DNA of 64,000 nt from Tridacna crocea (Eukaryota; Mollusca; Bivalvia; Cardiida; Cardiidae): assembly GCA_943736015.1 (NCBI GenBank), contig OX031071.1, forward strand, positions 16,340,119 to 16,404,118, given 5' to 3'. Every line of letters starts with the position of its first letter. Within the stretch, counting starts at the first letter, position 1. The translations under genes were made by a program, and so were the position numbers. Under the pieces are notes generated by a model. That model did no database searches and was not told the origin of the DNA. It was given only the letters and a program-made list of their open reading frames with translations. Positions 41,401-53,580 of this stretch are shown here, in pieces.

Positions 41401-42213
41401 TTATTCCTGTTGACTGGAAGACAACAGTAGTCACCTGCAAGGGGTTGGGGCGGGGCTGAGTTTCGTACAATATTTCACTACACATCCTCTAAAATAGCTA
41501 CATACTTGACCTCAAACTATTTTGTACATAGACTTATTTTAAACTTTTTTTTTCATTCTGGATTACCTCAGTGTTGAACCGTTTTATTGACAATTTCTTT
41601 TTTGTTTACAATCTTGATACCTCATTTTTATTGACTCAAATCTTTTTTTTTTTGTCATGGCCATTCATGGTACACGTAGTAACACAACACATACTATACG
41701 TAAATATGTTTAATAAAAACTTCATATTAACGTACTTTGTTGTCTTGGTTTTGTTATATTATGATCAAACACATCAAGAAAATGGTAGCTCAGCTGAAAA
41801 AAAGATCTGCGTTACTTTGCAGATGTTCAGGCCTGTCGGCCAAACTCGCATATCGCTATCCCTTGGATAATGCCAAGACGGACAAAGCTTTCTTTAGGTC
41901 ATTGTCAAAATGTTCCTCTTTTGATGTTAAACAGACTAATAGCATTCCCCCCCCCCCCCAAAAAAAAAAAAGGTTCTAAACTGTGTTCAAACCGTATTAT
42001 TAATAGTATGGAAAATATTGTGAAGATAACCCGATGTTGTGTGGTCATTTTCACAATTGTGATCCATCGCGCAAAAAGAGACCTTCTGGGAACTGCTAAA
42101 AGTGTCAATTCTTGTCAGACTGCGCGAACTGGCTGACCAAGGTTGACACTTTTCGCTTTAATAACATTTTTTGTCTGAAAAGTGGACATTGTACCTTATT
42201 TTACAATCATTTT

Positions 42214-44120
42214 TAGCTCACCTTAGCACAAAGTGGTAAAGGTGAGCTATTGTGATCGTCCGTCGTCCGTCAACAATTTCTTTAAACATCTTCTCCTCCT
42301 AAACCACTAGGCCAATCTTCATGAAACTTGGCAGGAATGTTCCTTGGGTGAGGCTCTACCAAAATTGTTCAAAGAATTTAATTCCACCCATAACTCTGGT
42401 TGCCATGGCAACAAAAAGAAAAAAATGTGAAAATCTTCTCTAAAACTAGAGATTTGGTATGTGGCATCTCCTAATGGACCTCTACCAAGTTTGTTCAAAT
42501 TATGCCCCTAGGGTCAAAACTGGCCCCACCCCGGGGGATAACAAGTTTGAGCAAAGGAACAAAGAAGGAAAACTTTAAAAATCTTTCCCTCTGAAACTTG
42601 AAGGCGTAGAGCTTTGATATTTGGTATGTGGCATCTCCTAGTACACCTCTACCAAGTTCTTTCAAATTATGCTCCTGGGGTCAAAACTGGCCCCACCCCG
42701 GGGTCACAAGTTTGAGCATAGGAACAAAGAAGGAAAACATTAAAAATCTTCTCTGAAACTAGAAGTAGCAGAGCTTTAATATTTGGTATGTGGCATCTCC
42801 TAGTGGACATCTACCAAGTTTGTTCAAAATTATGCCCCTGGGGTCAAAACTGGCCCCACCCGGGGGGGTCACAAATTTGAGCATAGGAACAAAGAAGGAA
42901 AACTTTAAAAATCTTCTCCTCTGAAATTTGAAGGCGTAGAGATTTGGTATCTGGCATCTCCTAGTGGACCTGTACCAAGCTTGTTCACATTATGCCCCTG
43001 GGGTCAAAACTGGCCCCACCCCAGGGGTCACAAATTTGAGCATAGGAACAAAGAAGGAAAACTTTAAAATTCTTTCCCTCAAAAACTAGAAAGCATAGAA
43101 TATTTGGTCTGTTGCATCTCCTAGTGGACCTCTACCTAGTTTGTTCAAGTGATGCCCCTGGGATCAAAACTGGCTAGGGCCACCCCGGGGGTCACTACTT
43201 TGAGCATAGGAACAAAGAAGGAAAACTTTAAAATTCTCCTCTGAAACTATATCGTGTAGAGCTTCGATATTGGTATGTGGCATCTCCTAGTGGACCTTTA
43301 CCAAGTTTGTTTAAATCATGCCCGTGGGGTCAAAACTGGCCCCACCCCGGGGGTCACAAGTTCGAACATAGGAACAAAGAAAGAAAATTTTAAAATTCTT
43401 CTTTTCTAAAACTAGAAGGCATAGAGCTATGATATTCCTGGTGGACCTCTACCAAGTTTGTTCATATTATGCCATTGGGGTCAAAACTGGCCCTGCCCCG
43501 TGGGGTCACAGGTTCGAACATAGCAACAAAGAAGGAAAACTTTAGAAATCTTCTTCTCTGAAACTTGAACGTGCAGAGCTTTGATATTTGGTATGCAGAA
43601 TCTTCTAGTGGACCTCTACCAAGTTTGGTCATAGGATGTCCCTGGCGTCAGAACTGGCCCTGCCCCGGAGGTCACAGGTTAGAACATAGGAACAAATAAG
43701 GAAAATTTTAAATTTCTTTTTCTCTTGAACGGGAAGGTGTAGAGCTTTGATATTAGATATGTAGCATCTTTGAGTGGACCTCTACCAAGTTTGTTCCAAG
43801 TATGCTGCTTTGGTCAAAACTAACCCAGCCCCGGGGACCACAAGTTCGAATATAGGACAAATAAGGAAAATGTAACATTCTTCTTTAAAACTGGAAAGTG
43901 TAGAGCTTTGATATTTGATTGCCCAATGTCTGGCGTCTGTCCTCCGTCGTTCGTCAACAATTTCTTTAAACATCATCTCCTAACCAACTGGGCCAATCTT
44001 GATGAAACTTGGCAGGGATGTTCCATGGGCGAAGCTTTACCAAAGTTGTTCAAAGAATTGAATTTCACTTATAAGCTATAGTCTAAGGTGAGCGTTGCAG
44101 GGTCAATGACCCTCTTGTTT
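42214..44120 (+). repeat. Long repeat, family H, copy 1, with about nine internal units
   Basis: Opens AGCTCACCTTAGCACAAAGT and closes GTCTAAGGTGAGCG then CAATGACCCTCTTGTTT. The two ends form a short inverted pair (AGCTCACCTTAG / CTAAGGTGAGC). A leader with GTCAACAATTTCTTTAAACA and GGTTGCCATGGCAACA is followed by tandem units of about 162-167 bp (GGTATGTGGCATCTCCTAG, then CAAAACTGGCCCCACCCCGG). A second, partial leader lies near 43955. No coding capacity. Confidence 0.75.
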
Positions 44121-44324
44121 GAATTATCAACTTAAACTTGCCTGCACTATCGTCAATCTGTTTTCACATTGATGGACAGTATTCCCAGATGGTCCCTTTT
44201 AGAGTGATGGGTCACATTACTTACCATACTCTGAAATATTATTCAAATTTACAATGTATATGTATTTGAAGGTACACTTTATGTACTATTGGCAGCTATT
44301 GTTACTTTAGCATCTCATTAGTAT

Positions 44325-45130
44325 AATTATACCCCCCACAACGAAGTGGAGGGGGTGGGGTATACTGGAAACGCCATGGCTGTCTGTTGTCCTGTCTGTA
44401 GACACAATTTTGTCCGAAGCGTTTCTCCTACAGTTTTTCAAGTACTGCCTTGAAATTTACACATAATGTTTGGGTACATATGAAATTGTGCATATGCAAT
44501 TTTTACGACCTTGCTGCCATTGGTTACGGAATTATCTCCCCTTGAAATTTTTGCGCTTTGCAAATTTTAACTTTGGAGTTTTGTCTAGAGCATAACTTCA
44601 AAAGTATTGAAGCTAGGTACTTCAAACTTCACACTAAGTTAAATCACATTGAAGAGAAGTGCAGTATACAAGAACCATAACTCTATTCGAATTGTTTTGA
44701 GTTATTGCCCTTTGTAAATTTAAACTGAATTTTTGTCCAGGTCATAACTTCCAATGTATTGAAGCTAGTTACTTCAAACTTCACACACAATTTGATCAAA
44801 TTAAGGAGAAGTGCAGTGTACAAGAACCATTACTCTGTACCCACTGTTTTTTGAGTTATTGCCCTTTGTAAATTTTAACTTTTTTTTTGTCCAGGTCATA
44901 ACTTCAGCCTTCACACACAGATTACCGAAAGGCAAAGTGTCATGTACAAGAACCATAACTCTATTCCAACTTTTTTGAGTTATTGCCCTTTGTAAATTTT
45001 AACTTTAGTTTTTTGTCCAGGTCATAACTTCCAAAGTACTGAAGCTAGTAACTTCAAACTTCACACACAGTTAGATTACCGAAAGGCAAAGTGCAGTGTA
45101 CAAGAACTGTAACTATATTTCAAGAATTAT
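44325..45130 (+). repeat. Long repeat, family I, copy 1
   Basis: Begins ATACCCCCCACAACGAAG with a GGGGTGGGGTAT hairpin partner, then carries tandem units of about 155-165 bp with GAGTTATTGCCCTTTGTAAA and GGTCATAACTTC. It stops inside a unit where an H element starts. Confidence 0.7.
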
Positions 45131-46545
45131 TTAGCTCACCTGAGCACAAAGTGCTCATGGTGAGCTTTTGTGATCGCCAATGTCCGTCATGCGTCGTCCT
45201 TCGTCCACAATTTCTTTAAACATCTTCTCCTCCTAAACCACTGGGGTGATCTGGATGAAACTTGGCAGGGATGTTCCTTGGGTGAAGCTCTACCAAAGTT
45301 GTTCAAGAGATTGAATTCCAGCCATAACTCTGGTTGCTATGGCAACCAAAAAGAAAACAAAACAGCAAAATCTTTGAAAATCTTCCTTCTCTGAAACTAG
45401 AAGGCGTAGAGCTTTGATATTTGGTATGTAGCATCTCCTAATGGACCTCTACCAAGATTGTTCATATGATGCCAAAGGGGACAAAACTGGTCCCACCCCG
45501 GGGGGTCACAAGTTTGAAACATAGCAACAAAGAAGGAAAACTTTAACAATCTTCTTCTCTGAAACTAGGAGGTGCAGAGCTTTGATATTTGGTATGTAGC
45601 ATCTTCATGTGGACCTCTACCAAGATTGTTCATATGATGCCCCTGGGGTCAAAACTGGCCCGGCCCCAGGGGTCACAAGTTTGGAACATAGGAACAAAGA
45701 AAGAAAACTTTAAGATTCTTCTTCTCTGAAACTAGATGGTGCAGAACTTTGATATTTGGTATGTAGCATCTCCTAGTGGACCTCTAAAAATGGCCCCGCC
45801 CCGGGGGTCACAATTTCGAAACATAGGAACAAAGAAGGAAAACTTTAAAATTCTTCTTCTCTGAAACTAGAAGGTGCAGAGCTTTGATATTTATTATATA
45901 GCATCTCCTAGTGCACCTCTACCAAGATTGTTCATATGATGCCCCTGGAGTCAACACTGGCCCCGCCCCGGGGGTCACAAGTTTGAAACATAGCAACAAA
46001 GACGGAAAACTTTAAAAATCTTCTTCTCTGAAACTAGAAGTTGCAGAGCTTTGATATTTGGTATGTAGCATCTCCTAGTAGACCTCTACCAAGATTGTAC
46101 ATATGATGCCCCTGGGATCAAAACTGGCCCCGCCCCTGGGGTCACAAGTTTGAAACATAGGTACTAAGAGTTTTGATATTTTGTATGTAGCATCTCCTAG
46201 TGGACCTCTACCAAGATTGTTGATACGATGACCCTGGGGTCCAAACTGGCCCAGTCCCGGGGGTCACAAGTTTGAAACATAGGAACAAAGAAGGAAAACT
46301 TTAAAAATCTTCTTCTCTGAAACAAGGAGTAGAGATATGATATTTGGTATGTAGCATCTGCTAGTTTACCCCTACTAAGTTTGTTCAAATGATGTCACTG
46401 GTGTCCAAACTGGCCAAGCCCCGGGGGTCACAAGTTCGAAACAAAGGAACAATGAAAGAAAACTTCGAAATTCCTCTGTTCTGAAAGAAGATAGAAACTT
46501 CATACGTGTGTTTCTTATGATAGTCTGCCAATATGTTACCCTTTT
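45131..46545 (+). repeat. Long repeat, family H, copy 2
   Basis: Opens AGCTCACCTGAGCACAAAGT with its own complement GTGCTCATGGTGAGC close by. About eight units follow (GGTATGTAGCATCTCCTAG). It has no closing GGTGAGCG end of its own and runs directly into copy 3. Confidence 0.7.
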
Positions 46546-47843
46546 AGCTCATCTGAGCACGAAGTGCTCATGGCGAGCTTTTGTGATCGCCCAATGTCCG
46601 TCGAGCGTCGTCCACAATTTCTTTAAACATCTCCTCCTCCTAAACCATAGGGACAATCTTGATGAAACTTGACAGGGATGTTCCTTGGGTTAAGCTCTAC
46701 CAAAGTTGTTCAAGAGATTGAATTCCACCCACGACTCTGGTTGCTATGGCAACCAAAAGGAAAAAAAATTAGCAAAATCTTTGAAAATCTTCTTTGAAAC
46801 TAGAAGGCGTAGAGCTTTGATATTTGGTATGTAGCATCTCCTAGTGGACCTTTACTAAGATTGTTCATTTGATAACCCTGGGGTCAAAACTGGCCCCGCC
46901 CCGGTGTTCACAATTTGAAACATAGCAACAAAGAAGGAAAACTTTAAAAATCTTCTTTTGTGAAACAAGAAGGAGTAGAGCTTTGATATTTGGTATGTAG
47001 CATCTGCTGGTTTACCTCTACCAAGTTTGTTCAAATGATGTCCTTGGGGTCCAAACTGGCCCAGCCCCGGGAATCACAAGTTCTAAACGAAGGAACAAAA
47101 AAGGAAAACTTAAAAGAAAAAAATCTCTGAAAATGGAAGTCATCGAGCTTTGATATTTCATATGTAGCATCTTCTAGTGGACCTCTACCAAATATGATAC
47201 GATGACCCTAGGGTCAAAACTGGCCCCGCCCTGGTGATCATAAGTTTGAACATGGGAACAAAGAAGGAAAACTTTCATTATGGACCAATTACAGTCACTT
47301 TGCCCATCCATCCACCTTGACAGATATCTTCTAAAGTCCTTGGCATTTATGAAACTTGAAACATGTTTTCCTTAGGATGGTCTTTCGATACAATTTTGTT
47401 CTGTAAGATGTGTCACAGAAAAAAGGGGTTACCTTTCACATCCTGGACTTGTTGATCAGTCAGTAATGTTGTGAGCAGTTAGTCTAGGGTTCCCAGTTTG
47501 CGCTGGCTTGCTTACTGTCTCAGCCAACATCCTTCGACAATTAATCAAACTGCGAATGATGTTTTAATCTGCCATTTGTCCACCATTTTGACCAGGAAAT
47601 TAATGCCTAGCCTTCCAAGTTAATTCAATCCCTTACTATATAATCCTGACTTTCAATGACCCTGAATAAGGAAGGTTGTGAAAGCATTTTAGGAAAAGAA
47701 GAATATGCTTTTTGCAGTTACATACCCTGTCAGAATTATTTGACCTTGAACTTTGATATGTGGTATTTATCTTCATTGTAGACCTTTACTGCTTAGTACT
47801 CAGGTGAGCGATATAGGACCATTATGGTCCTTTTGTTTCATTA
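46546..47843 (+). repeat. Long repeat, family H, copy 3
   Basis: Opens AGCTCATCTGAGCACGAAGT and closes CAGGTGAGCGATATAGGACC then GGTCCTTTTGTTT. Only about three GGTATGTAGCATC units remain. The last part (47402-47843) is unrelated to the units and is repeated at 48018-48496. Confidence 0.7.
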
Positions 47844-48017
47844 AATGTCGTGTCATTGAAAAAGGGGCTTGGTGTAAATTTTCACAGTGGACCAATATCT
47901 CTTTCACTACAGGACAAAATGTAATTAAACTTCATCTTGTCAAGTGACAGATAATAGTTATTTGATTTTATTTCATGACACCACATGTTATCAAAAAAGG
48001 GGACTAAATGTATAATA

Positions 48018-48496
48018 AGATGTGTCACAGGAAAAAGGGTTACCTTTCACATCCTGGACTTGTTGAGCCCCGATAGATCAGTCAGTAATGTTGTGAGCTG
48101 TTAGTCTAGGGTTCCCAGTTTGCGCTGGCTTGATTACTGTCTCAGTCAACATCCTTTGACATTTAATCAAACGTTACTGAGACAATTCTCATTTGTGTCT
48201 TACCAATGAGCGAATGATGTTTTAATCTATCATTTGACCACCATTTTGACCAGGAAATTAATGCCTGGCCTTCCAAGTTAATTCAATCCCTTACCATACA
48301 ATCCTGACTTTCAATGACCCTGAATAAGAAAGGTTGTGAAAGCATTTTCGGAAAAGAAGAATATCCTTTTTGCAGTTATATATACTGTAAGAATTATTTG
48401 ACCTTGAACTTTGATATTTGGTATTTATCTTCATTGTAGACCTTTACTGCTTAGTACTCAGGTGAGCGATATAGGACCATCATGGTCTTCTTGTTT
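48018..48496 (+). repeat. Direct copy of the 3' part of family H
   Basis: Repeats 47402-47843 in direct orientation, from GATGTGTCACAG through GGGTTCCCAGTTTGCGCTGG to CAGGTGAGCGATATAGGACC. It contains about 40 bases (around 48170-48212) that are missing from the other copy. Confidence 0.7.
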
Positions 48497-49436
48497 AAGA
48501 GTGTCGTCGTCAGGGAAAACATAACAACAATTCCAGATTTTAAAGTGAGATCCGACACAACAATTACATAAATCATCTTCAACAGAAGACACAAGAAAGC
48601 AATTATTATCACTGAAGGGTTTAAAAGTGTTGGTCCCGATGGATTCCATCCGAAATTTTTAAAGGAAACTGTCTTTTTAATATCAAAACCTCTAGAAATG
48701 ATTTTTAACAAAAGTTTCAATGAAAAAACCTTACCTGAAATCTGGAAAATTAGTAATGTTACACCAATTCATTAAGAGAGGTTCTAAAGAAAATGTTGCA
48801 AATTACAGACCATAAGTCTTCAATCATATTTAAAATTATGGGGGAAAAATCTAGAGAGAAAATAGTATTACACATTGAAAGTAACTCGCTATTTACTAAC
48901 CAACAGCATGGTTTTAGGAAAGGTAAATCATGCATTACTCAACTAATTGAGGTCATGGAAGATTGGACATCCAAAACTGACACTAACGATAATAATTGAT
49001 GTGATATATATGGACTTTTAAAAAGCTTTTGATTGTGTTCCTCATGAACGTCTTTTTAAAAAGCTATACTGCTACGGAATTCAAGGAAACCTTATAAGTT
49101 CGATAAGGAATTCCCTAACAAAAAGGAAGCAAAGAGTCATTCTATATGGAGCAAAATCATCTAACACAGAGGTAACGGTATTCCGCAAGGGAGTGTCTTG
49201 AGACCAGCCCTTTTCACTATATACATGTACATAAATGATTTACCAGATGTGGGTCGTAATACCACGAAGCTCTTTGCTGATGATGCAAAAATATATTCAG
49301 TAGTGAACAATAAAGTAGACCAGAATGATTTGCAAAATGATTTAAAAAGATTAGACACATAGTCCCAGGAATTTTTATTGAAATTTAATCCTGAAATGTA
49401 GTCATTTGCATTTGGGTAAAAATACAACAACTTGTT
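48497..49436 (+). pseudogene. Decayed non-LTR retrotransposon reverse transcriptase (CR1/jockey type)
   Basis: Read across frameshifts on the plus strand it gives the order expected of a LINE reverse transcriptase: [65 protein letters not shown] and the active-site [10 protein letters not shown], then EFLLKFNPEM. At least one stop (about 48570) and several frame changes (for example near 48772 and 49000) break it. The endonuclease part and 3' end are missing. It lies exactly between the end of an H repeat and the start of an I repeat. Non-functional. Confidence 0.8.
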
Positions 49437-51227
49437 ATACCCCCCACAAACGAAGCTTTTTTTTTTGGGGGGGGGGGTATACTGGAGTCACCCTGTCCGT
49501 CCGTCTGTGCGTCACGACATCTTTTTGGAGCTTAACTTCCAAAGTATAAATCCAGTTACTTCAAATTTCACACAGTGCAGTGTACATGAACCATAACTCC
49601 ATTCCATTTATTTTTCGACTTATTGCCTTTCTAAATTTTAATTTGTATTTTGTCTGGTGCATAACTTCCAAAGTATAAAAGCCAGTTACTTCAAACTTCA
49701 CGGATAGATAGAACACAGTGGGAAGAAGTGCAGTGTAGAAGAACCATAACTCTATTCCAACTATTTTTCGAGTTATTGCCCTTTGTAAATTTTAACTTTG
49801 TATTTTTGTCCGGGGCATAACTTCCAAAGCATAGAAGCTAGTATCTTCAAACTTAAGACACAGATAGATCACGTTGAGGGGAAGTGCAGTGTAGAAGAAC
49901 CATAACTCTATTCCAACTATTTTCGAGTTATTGCCCTTTGTAAATTTAACTTTGGATTTTTGTCCGGAGCATAACTTCAAAAGTAAAGAGGCTATTAACT
50001 TCAAACTTCACACAAAGCTAGATCACATTATGGAGAAGTGCAGTGTACAAGAACTATAACTCTATTTCAACTATCTATTTAGTTATTGTTCTTTGTAAAT
50101 TTTAACTTTGGATTTTTGTCCGGGGCATAACTTCTAAAGGAAAAAAGCAATTCAAACTTCACACACAGCTATATCATATTAGAAGTGCAGTGTACAAGAA
50201 TTATAACTCTATTCCAACAATTGTTTGGGTTATTGCCCTTTGTAAATTTTATATTTGTATTTTTGAATGGGGCATTACTTCCAAAGTAAGAAAGCTAGTT
50301 ACTTTAAACTATTTTGCATTTTTGTACGGGGCATTACTTCCCTAGAAAGAAAACCAGTAACTTCAAATTTCAAATACAGATAGGTCACATAGAGTAAAAG
50401 TGCATTGCACAAGAACTATAAATAAACTTGGAACTTCAAACTTTACACACAGCTATATCACATTGAGGAGAAGTGCAGTGTACAAGAACTATAACTCTAT
50501 TCCAAGAATTTTTCGAGTTATTGATCTTTGTAAATTTTAACTGGATTTTTGAAATTGGCATAACGTCCAAAGTAAAAAAGCCAGTAACTTCAAACTTCAC
50601 ACACAGCTATATCACATTGAGGAGAAATGCAGTTTACAAGAACCATAACTCTATTCCGATTTATTTAGAGTGATTGCCCTTTGTCAATTTTAACTTTGGA
50701 TTTTTGTACGGGGCATTACTTCCATAGTAAGAAAGCTAGTTACTTCAAACTTCTTTGGATTTTTGTCCGCGGCATTACTTCCATAGCAAGAAAGCCAGTA
50801 ACTTCAAACTGTATACAGTTAGGTCACATAGAGGAGAAGTGCATTGTACAAGAACCATAAAAAGGCTATGAACTTCAAACTTCACACACAGCTATATAAC
50901 ATTGAGGAGAAGTGCACTGTACAAGAACTATCACTCTATTCCAACTATTTTTCGAGTTATTGCCCTTTGTAAATTTTTAACTTTGGATTTTTGTGTTGGG
51001 GCATAACTTCCAAAAGAAAAAAAGCTAATAAGTACAGTGACGAGAATCATAACTACATTCCAACTTTTTTGGCGGTTATTGCCCTTTACATATTTTAACT
51101 TTGGATTTTTGTTTGGAGCATAACTTTAAAGGTAAAGGAGCTAGTAACGTCAAACTTCGCAAATAGCTGAATCATATTTAGGCGAATGCAGTGTACAAAA
51201 ACCATAACTCTCTTCCAACTAATTCTT
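49437..51227 (+). repeat. Long repeat, family I, copy 2
   Basis: Starts ATACCCCCCACAAACGAAG followed by a T-run, a G-run and GTATACTGGAGTCACC, a hairpin-like head, then CCGTCCGTCTGTGCGTC. About ten diverged units follow at roughly 155-bp spacing (GAGTTATTGCCCTTTGTAAA; CACACACAGCTATATCACA). It is interrupted at 51228 by an H element and continues at 52166. Confidence 0.75.
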
Positions 51228-52165
51228 AGCTCACCTGAGCACGAAGTGCTCATGGTGAGTTTTTGTGATCGCCAATGTACGTCGTGCGTCGTCCATCGTC
51301 AACAATTTCTTTAAACATCGTCTCCTCCCAAACTACTGGGCCAATCTTGATGAAACTTGGCAGGGATGTTCCTTGCGTGAAGCTCTACCAAAATTGTTCA
51401 AGAGATTGAATTCCAGCCATAACTCTGGTTGCCATGGCAACCGAAAGGAAAATAATACCAAAATCTTTGAAAATCTTCTTCTCTTAAACTAGAAGGCGTA
51501 GAGCTTTGATATTTGGTATGTAGCGTCTCCTAGTGGACCTCTACCAAGATTGTTCATATGATGTCCCTGGGGTCAAAACTGGCCCCACCGCGGGGGTCAC
51601 AAGTTTGAAACATAGGAACAAAAAAGGAAAACTTTAAAATTCTCCTCTGAAACTAGAACGTGCAGAGCTTTTGATATTTGGTATGTAGCATCCTCTAGTG
51701 GACCTCTACCAAGATTGTTCGTATAATGCCCCTGGGATCAAAACTGGCCCGGCCCCAGGGGTCACAAGTTTGAAACAGGAACACAGAAGGAAAACTTTAA
51801 AATTCTTCTTCTCTGAAACTAGAAGGTGCAGAGCTTTGATATCTGGTATGTAGTATCTTGATGCCCCTGGGGTCAAAACTGGCCCCCTTCCCGGGGGTCA
51901 CAAGTTTGAACATAGCAACAAAGAAGGAAAACTTTAAAAATCTTTTTCTCTGAAACAAGAAGGAGTAGAGCATTGATATTTGGTATGAAGCATAGATCTG
52001 CTAGTTGACCTCTACCAAGTTTGTTCACATGATGTCCTTGGGATCTTCTAGTGGACCTCTACCAAATACGATACCATGATCTTTTCGGAAAAGAAGAATT
52101 TTCATTGTAGACCTTTACTGCGTAGTACTCAGGTGAGCGATATAGGACCATCATGGTCCTCTTGT
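51228..52165 (+). repeat. Long repeat, family H, copy 4, inserted in family I
   Basis: Opens AGCTCACCTGAGCACGAAGT and closes CAGGTGAGCGATATAGGACC then GGTCCTCTTGTTT. It has about four units, the last ones shortened. It separates CCAACTAATTCTT from AGTTATTGCCCTTCGTAAAT, which are adjacent in family I units. Confidence 0.75.
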
Positions 52166-52310
52166 TTAGTTATTGCCCTTCGTAAATTTTAACTTTGGAT
52201 TTTATCTGGGGCATAACTTGCAAAGTACCAAAGCTAGTAGCTTCAAACTTTATGAACAGATATACTATATTAACGTGAAGTGCAGAGTACAAGAACCATA
52301 ACACTATTCA
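52166..52310 (+). repeat. Continuation of family I copy 2
   Basis: AGTTATTGCCCTTCGTAAAT, CTGGGGCATAACTTGC and AAGTGCAGAGTACAAGAACC complete the unit cut at 51227. From 52311 to 52719 nothing is recognised. Confidence 0.65.
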
Positions 52311-52719
52311 CACCATTTTTTTTTTATTTGGTAACAGCTACCAGTCAAGTTTGAAGCCGAGTGCTACAGACCGGGACCACAAACAAGAACTAATGAAAAC
52401 GGATCCCAGAGGCCAACACCTACATAGATCCAAAAACAGTATGAATAGTATAAACCGCTATCAAGAGTCTTGAAAATATAGACCTGAGATTGATAAAAAA
52501 TAAAAATGCCTCACCCCACAAGTTTAAGCTCATATGAACGCATAGTGAACACCTTAAAGATCTTTTTGCACTTGAATATGAACCAAAGCTGTAATATTTG
52601 TTCTGCTTCAAAACTATTTGGTCTATAATCCAAAGAAATAACCGATACTTACCTTGGTTAAAGTTGATGTTTGTTTTGGGATTCTTAGTAGTCGTATAAC
52701 ACTGAAGTGATCAGATGAG

Positions 52720-53012
52720 ATGCGCGCTGTGCAAGCTAAATTATCCTCAGTATTCAACGCCATGTCATGCAAGGAATTTCTCATTAACACACAGCCGTAT
52801 GTCAATAATTTCAATGATAAGCATTTGAATAGCTTTAACTGTTTGATATATTTCAACACAATTGAAACGTCCCATAGATACCTAGATGTGGTGGCCTATG
52901 TTATAAAGACAACTGTCAAAAACCTGATTGCTAATGGATGGCTTCCTGCACTGAAATTATCGATAAGTAACCCGACTGCTGATGAAGATGAACGTGCTGT
53001 ATTGATGGCACT
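52720..53012 (+). CDS. Exon of an unrecognised gene (exon A1)
   Basis: An open frame of 97 complete codons plus two bases from ATG 52720, ending at a strong donor (CACT|GTAAGTT, 53013). It encodes a helix-like stretch (YLDVVAYVIKTTVKNLIANG; ADEDERAVLMAL) that faintly recalls armadillo-type repeats; I do not recognise the family. An upstream in-frame stop lies at 52708. Whether 52720 is the true start or an internal Met after an acceptor near 52750 is open. From 52797 on, the exon is repeated exactly at 53078-53293. Confidence 0.5.
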
Positions 53013-53068
53013 GTAAGTTAAACCTTCCTCAAACAATTCTGTCACGAATTCAAGAACAACGCCTACAG

Positions 53069-53293
53069 ATATTTGTCGTATGTCAATAATTTCAATGATA
53101 AGCATTTGAATAGCTTTAACTGTTTGATATATTTCAACACAATTGAAACGTCCCATAGATACCTAGATGTGGTGGCCTATGTTATAAAGACAACTGTCAA
53201 AAACCTGATTGCTAATGGATGGCTTCCTGCACTGAAATTATCGATAAGTAACCCGACTGCTGATGAAGATGAACGTGCTGTATTGATGGCACT
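53069..53293 (+). CDS. Duplicated exon (exon A2)
   Basis: Starts after CCTACAG (acceptor, 53068) and ends at the same CACT|GTAAGTT donor. It is 225 nt, an exact multiple of three, with matching phases on both sides, so it could be added to the message without frame change. I see no difference from the matching part of A1. The intron between A1 and A2 would be only 56 nt. Confidence 0.45.
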
Positions 53294-53349
53294 GTAAGTT
53301 AAACCTTCCTCAAACAATTCTGTCACGAATTCAAGAACAACGCCTACAG

Positions 53350-53455
53350 ATATTTGAACATGAGCAATTTTGTTAAATACATATCAGATCATGATGATCA
53401 GAAGGTGCTATTGATTTTGATAGGCCATAAGTCTCATGTCTCTGTGGTCTCTGCA
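53350..53455 (+). pseudogene. Broken copy of the next exon (B1)
   Basis: Begins after CCTACAG with TATTTGAACATGAGCAATTT. It encodes YLNMSNFVKYISDHDDQKVL and runs without a donor into the acceptor of B2, hitting TGA. It differs from B2 by several substitutions and lacks a 6-bp TGTACA-containing insertion. Confidence 0.4.
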
Positions 53456-53456
53456 G

Positions 53457-53580
53457 ATATTTGAACATGAGCAATTTTGTTAAATACATGTACATATCGG
53501 ATCATGATGATCAGAAGGTGCTATTGATTTTGGTCGGCCATAAGTCGCATGTCTCTGTGGTCTCTGTGAATGTGCTAGAG
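53457..53580 (+). CDS. Exon B2 of the unrecognised gene
   Basis: Acceptor TCTCTGCAG (to 53456), donor CTAGAG|GTAATG (53581). The entering phase fits exon A. It continues the helix-like protein (DHDDQKVLLILVGHKSHVSV; SVNVLEV). No further exon could be followed; 53600-53919 shows no recognisable coding sequence. Confidence 0.4.

Noticed and set aside
42214-47300. A protein-coding repeat gene, suggested by the regular 165-bp units
   Set aside because: 165 is a multiple of three, but unit lengths vary between about 155 and 167, stops occur in all frames and the words are conserved as DNA, not as codons.
52623-53156. Minus-strand open frames across the duplicated exons
   Set aside because: The plus strand has donor and acceptor sites in matching phase; the minus frames have none.
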